The translations under genes and the position numbers were made by a program. From Rugamonas sp. (lineage in GTDB: Bacteria; Pseudomonadota; Gammaproteobacteria; Burkholderiales; Burkholderiaceae_D), in assembly GCF_025354735.1 (NCBI RefSeq), contig NZ_JANXMI010000230.1:1-64000 (forward strand): a DNA stretch of 64,000 bases, written 5' to 3'. Positions 62,250-64,000 of this stretch are shown here, piece by piece. The notes under the pieces were generated by a model that worked only from the letters and a program-made list of their open reading frames with translations, was not told where the DNA came from and searched no databases. Positions within the stretch are counted from its first letter, which is position 1. Each line of letters begins with the position of its first letter.

Positions 62250-62286
62250 CAAATTTTCAATTTGGGCTTGCAGTAAAATTTTACTG
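62250..62286. promoter_or_regulatory. two adjacent palindromes upstream of the glycine-rich ORF
   Basis: CAAATT-TTC-AATTTG (62250-62264) and CAGTAAAATTTTACTG (62271-62286) are both perfect inverted repeats, 6 bp apart, in the gap before the gene at 62368. They look like operator sites for one or two regulators, and are close to the promoter position for that gene. Confidence 0.55.
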
Positions 62287-62367
62287 TGCGACAATCCATA
62301 AAGTTTCCCAAGGGAATTTTATACGGCGCACTTTGGCTGTTGCCGCTTCACTACAAGGAGGTGTGAT

Positions 62368-62781
62368 ATGGGCTGGTACGAATCTCTTGTCGATAGCATC
62401 GAGTCCGTAGGTCGTGGCATCGATAGAGCGGTGACGGGGACCATTGACGTGGTCGGTGGCGGACTGGACTCTGCCATTGATACCGTCAAGGAAAACCCGG
62501 GAAAGTCCGCCTTCTTTGCAGCCGCCGCAGTCGCTACCGGAGGCGTTGCTTTAGCGGCGGCACCGGCGATCGGCGCAGCTGCGAGTGCCGCAGGTCTCGG
62601 CGTGGCGGGCGGCACCTTGAGTGGCGCAGCTGCAAGTTCAGCTGGCTTGGCGGCGATAGGCGGCGGAAGTCTGGCCAGCGGCGGCGGCGGAATGCTGTTA
62701 GGGACGCAAATTATTACAGCGACAGGCGCGGCAGGGGGAGCGGCGGTGTCTGGTAGCTTTCTGAAAATGCAATCAAAATAA
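62368..62781 (+). CDS. small Gly/Ala-rich protein (possible membrane-active or bacteriocin-like)
   Basis: A 137-residue protein: an N-terminal amphipathic part (residues 1-45) and then a long Gly/Ala/Ser-rich hydrophobic stretch with glycine-zipper character (about 48-127) and a short basic tail. No signal peptide. AAGGAGGTG, the full Shine-Dalgarno consensus, is spaced ideally before the ATG, implying strong translation. This composition is seen in pore-forming bacteriocins, glycine-zipper toxins and some phage proteins, but no family is recognised. Two palindromes precede it. Confidence 0.65.
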   Translation: MGWYESLVDSIESVGRGIDRAVTGTIDVVGGGLDSAIDTVKENPGKSAFFAAAAVATGGVALAAAPAIGAAASAAGLGVAGGTLSGAAASSAGLAAIGGGSLASGGGGMLLGTQIITATGAAGGAAVSGSFLKMQSK

Positions 62782-62892
62782 AAAGCCGGGGCAACCTTTT
62801 CGGCCGCGATCTGGCGGTTTTCATCGGCCTTGATTTTTAAGATCGCCGGAGCTTCTTATGCTTTTATGACGCTGGCGAAAGAAATCATATAA

Positions 62893-62915
62893 ACGATATA
62901 AATAATATGTATCGT
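62893..62915. promoter_or_regulatory. ACGATA-N11-TATCGT inverted repeat upstream of lysR
   Basis: ACGATA (62893-62898) and TATCGT (62910-62915) are perfect mirror arms with an 11-bp AT-rich spacer, 63 bp upstream of the LysR start codon. This is the T-N11-A type of LysR site. Confidence 0.5.
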
Positions 62916-62977
62916 ATTGCTTGGCGGGCTGTTGTCTCTCTAGCCATGTATTATTCAAAAAAAGCTAAGGAGTTATT

Positions 62978-63907
62978 TTGGATAGTCTGCATGCAATACG
63001 TATCTTCGCCCGCGTTGTCGAGACCGGGAGCTTTACGAAAGCGGCCGATACGCTCGATATACCCTTGGCGACGGCCAGTAAATTGGTGCATGGCCTGGAA
63101 GCGCAACTGGGCATTAAATTACTTCAGCGTACGACCCGCAACGTGACCGTTACTGTCGACGGCGAGGCTTACTACGACAGCACGGTGCACCTGGTTCGGC
63201 AGCTCGACGAGGTCAACAGTTCCTTCGGCACCAATCACGCCCGCCCGATGGGTAAGATCCGGGTCGACACCAGTGCCTCGCTGGCGAGCAGTTTGCTGAT
63301 ACCGGCCTTGCCGGGTTTCCACGAACGTTATCCCGATATCGAGATAGACCTGAGCGTGGGCGACCGTACGACGTCGATGATGATAGAAAACGTCGACTGC
63401 GCCATCCGCGGCGGCCCGCTGTACGATGACACGCTCGTCGCCAAACCGGTGGGCGGCGCGGCGTTCATGACTTGCGCCTCACCCGGGTATCTGGAACGGT
63501 ACGGTACACCGCAGAGTCCCCTCGATATCGCGTCGCACCATCGTTTGGTCGGTTTCGTTTCCGCCCGAACGGGACGCCTGGTGCCGGCTACTTTCGGCGA
63601 AGGGGCGGCGCTCGTCGAGGTCGTACCGAACGCATTCCTGACCGTCAACGAAGGCAATGCCCATCTGGCCGCCGGCCTGGCGGGCGTGGGTATTATTCAC
63701 AGTTTTGAATTCAAGGTACGCCCCTATCTGGCGTCCGGGCAGCTGCTGCCTATTCTGGAGTCCTGGCGGCCGGCGGCCTATCCTTATCACGTGGTGTTCC
63801 CGCAGAATCGTCACCTTAGTCAGCGTTTGCGCTTGTTCATCGATTGGCTGATCGAAACGTTCGGCGATCTGGACCGCAAGCCGAATAGGCCCGTTCCCCG
63901 TCTCTGA
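62978..63907 (+). CDS. LysR-family transcriptional regulator, TTG start
   Basis: A 309-residue LysR regulator of the CrgA/PtxR-like type (SLHAIRIFARVVETGSFTKAAD, then LPLATASKLVHGLEAQLGIKLLQRTTR as DNA-binding part). The start is a TTG at 62978, with AAGGAG (62967-62972) spaced correctly and no ATG nearby that would keep the first helix. The effector is unknown. No partner gene lies downstream within the window, and upstream is the glycine-rich ORF on the same strand. The last 93 bases of the window after its stop show no gene. Confidence 0.86.
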   Translation: MDSLHAIRIFARVVETGSFTKAADTLDIPLATASKLVHGLEAQLGIKLLQRTTRNVTVTVDGEAYYDSTVHLVRQLDEVNSSFGTNHARPMGKIRVDTSASLASSLLIPALPGFHERYPDIEIDLSVGDRTTSMMIENVDCAIRGGPLYDDTLVAKPVGGAAFMTCASPGYLERYGTPQSPLDIASHHRLVGFVSARTGRLVPATFGEGAALVEVVPNAFLTVNEGNAHLAAGLAGVGIIHSFEFKVRPYLASGQLLPILESWRPAAYPYHVVFPQNRHLSQRLRLFIDWLIETFGDLDRKPNRPVPRL

Positions 63908-64000
63908 CCGCAACGTTGCACTGCGCCCCATCGCTCATCCGGCCGCGAGCCGCCGGGAGCGCCAGGAGCGCGCTACGGCTCCCCGCCCACACCTCCGCGT

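Noticed and set aside
62806-62846. GCGATCT...AGATCGC as terminator of the glycine-rich gene
   Set aside because: The arms are 27 bp apart and no T-tract follows the second arm, so it is not a convincing terminator.

Overview
The window is high-GC chromosomal DNA with dense, mostly operonic genes. Gene content (reductive pyrimidine catabolism, PuuD-type urate oxidation, tartrate utilisation, many LysR regulators, a PEP-CTERM protein) and protein style point to a betaproteobacterium of the Oxalobacteraceae (Massilia / Duganella / Janthinobacterium type). That placement is an inference from sequence style, not from a search. No rRNA, tRNA, CRISPR array or complete insertion sequence was seen.

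Layout. 1-8140 is a reductive pyrimidine (uracil/thymine) degradation cluster: methylmalonate-semialdehyde dehydrogenase (cut by the window edge), PreT, PreA, an NCS1 nucleobase permease, dihydropyrimidinase and a zinc-dependent N-carbamoyl-beta-amino-acid hydrolase. 8333-13017 holds a PAS-GGDEF-EAL protein, a class A beta-lactamase-like protein and a TPR/glycosyltransferase-fold protein. 13029-18465 is a purine (urate) catabolism locus: a UraD-AllC fusion, a LysR regulator and, divergently, PuuD followed by an M20-fold protein with a degenerate metal site. 18539-22752 carries a thioesterase and pqiABC.

22764-24680 is a lower-GC accessory stretch: three small unknown ORFs flanked by direct repeats of the pqiC 3' end, a LysR 3' remnant, and a PEP-CTERM gene. 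24683-32320 holds a LysR, a histidine phosphatase, an acyl-CoA dehydrogenase, a MarR regulator, a ClC channel, a periplasmic binding-like protein and a chemoreceptor. 32443-36056 is a putative NemR-type regulon (alpha/beta hydrolase, old yellow enzyme, SDR, TetR) with GACCGGTC operators. 36152-42358 has an MFS exporter and a tartrate cluster (LysR, ttuC, dctA, ttuD) in which dctA has an in-frame amber codon at position 10.

42518-51277 is a mix of redox enzymes, regulators (LysR, winged helix, PadR), an aldose dehydrogenase and two unknowns. 51433-57144 is an RND tripartite pump (the outer membrane gene is frameshifted) beside a PadR regulator with a textbook operator. 57171-64000 has an NmrA-like protein, a YCII protein, a gluzincin peptidase, a MATE exporter with a terminator just before its start codon, a small membrane protein, a glycine-rich small protein with a consensus ribosome binding site and palindromic upstream sites, and a final LysR gene with a TTG start.

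Regulatory logic is unusually readable: five of the LysR genes have a clear inverted repeat beside them, the TetR gene shares its half-sites with two copies in front of the operon it probably controls, and the PadR gene has an ATGT-N8-ACAT box. The best leads for new biology are the pqiC-flanked islet, the M20-fold protein in the urate locus, the glycine-rich protein at 62368, and the MATE leader.
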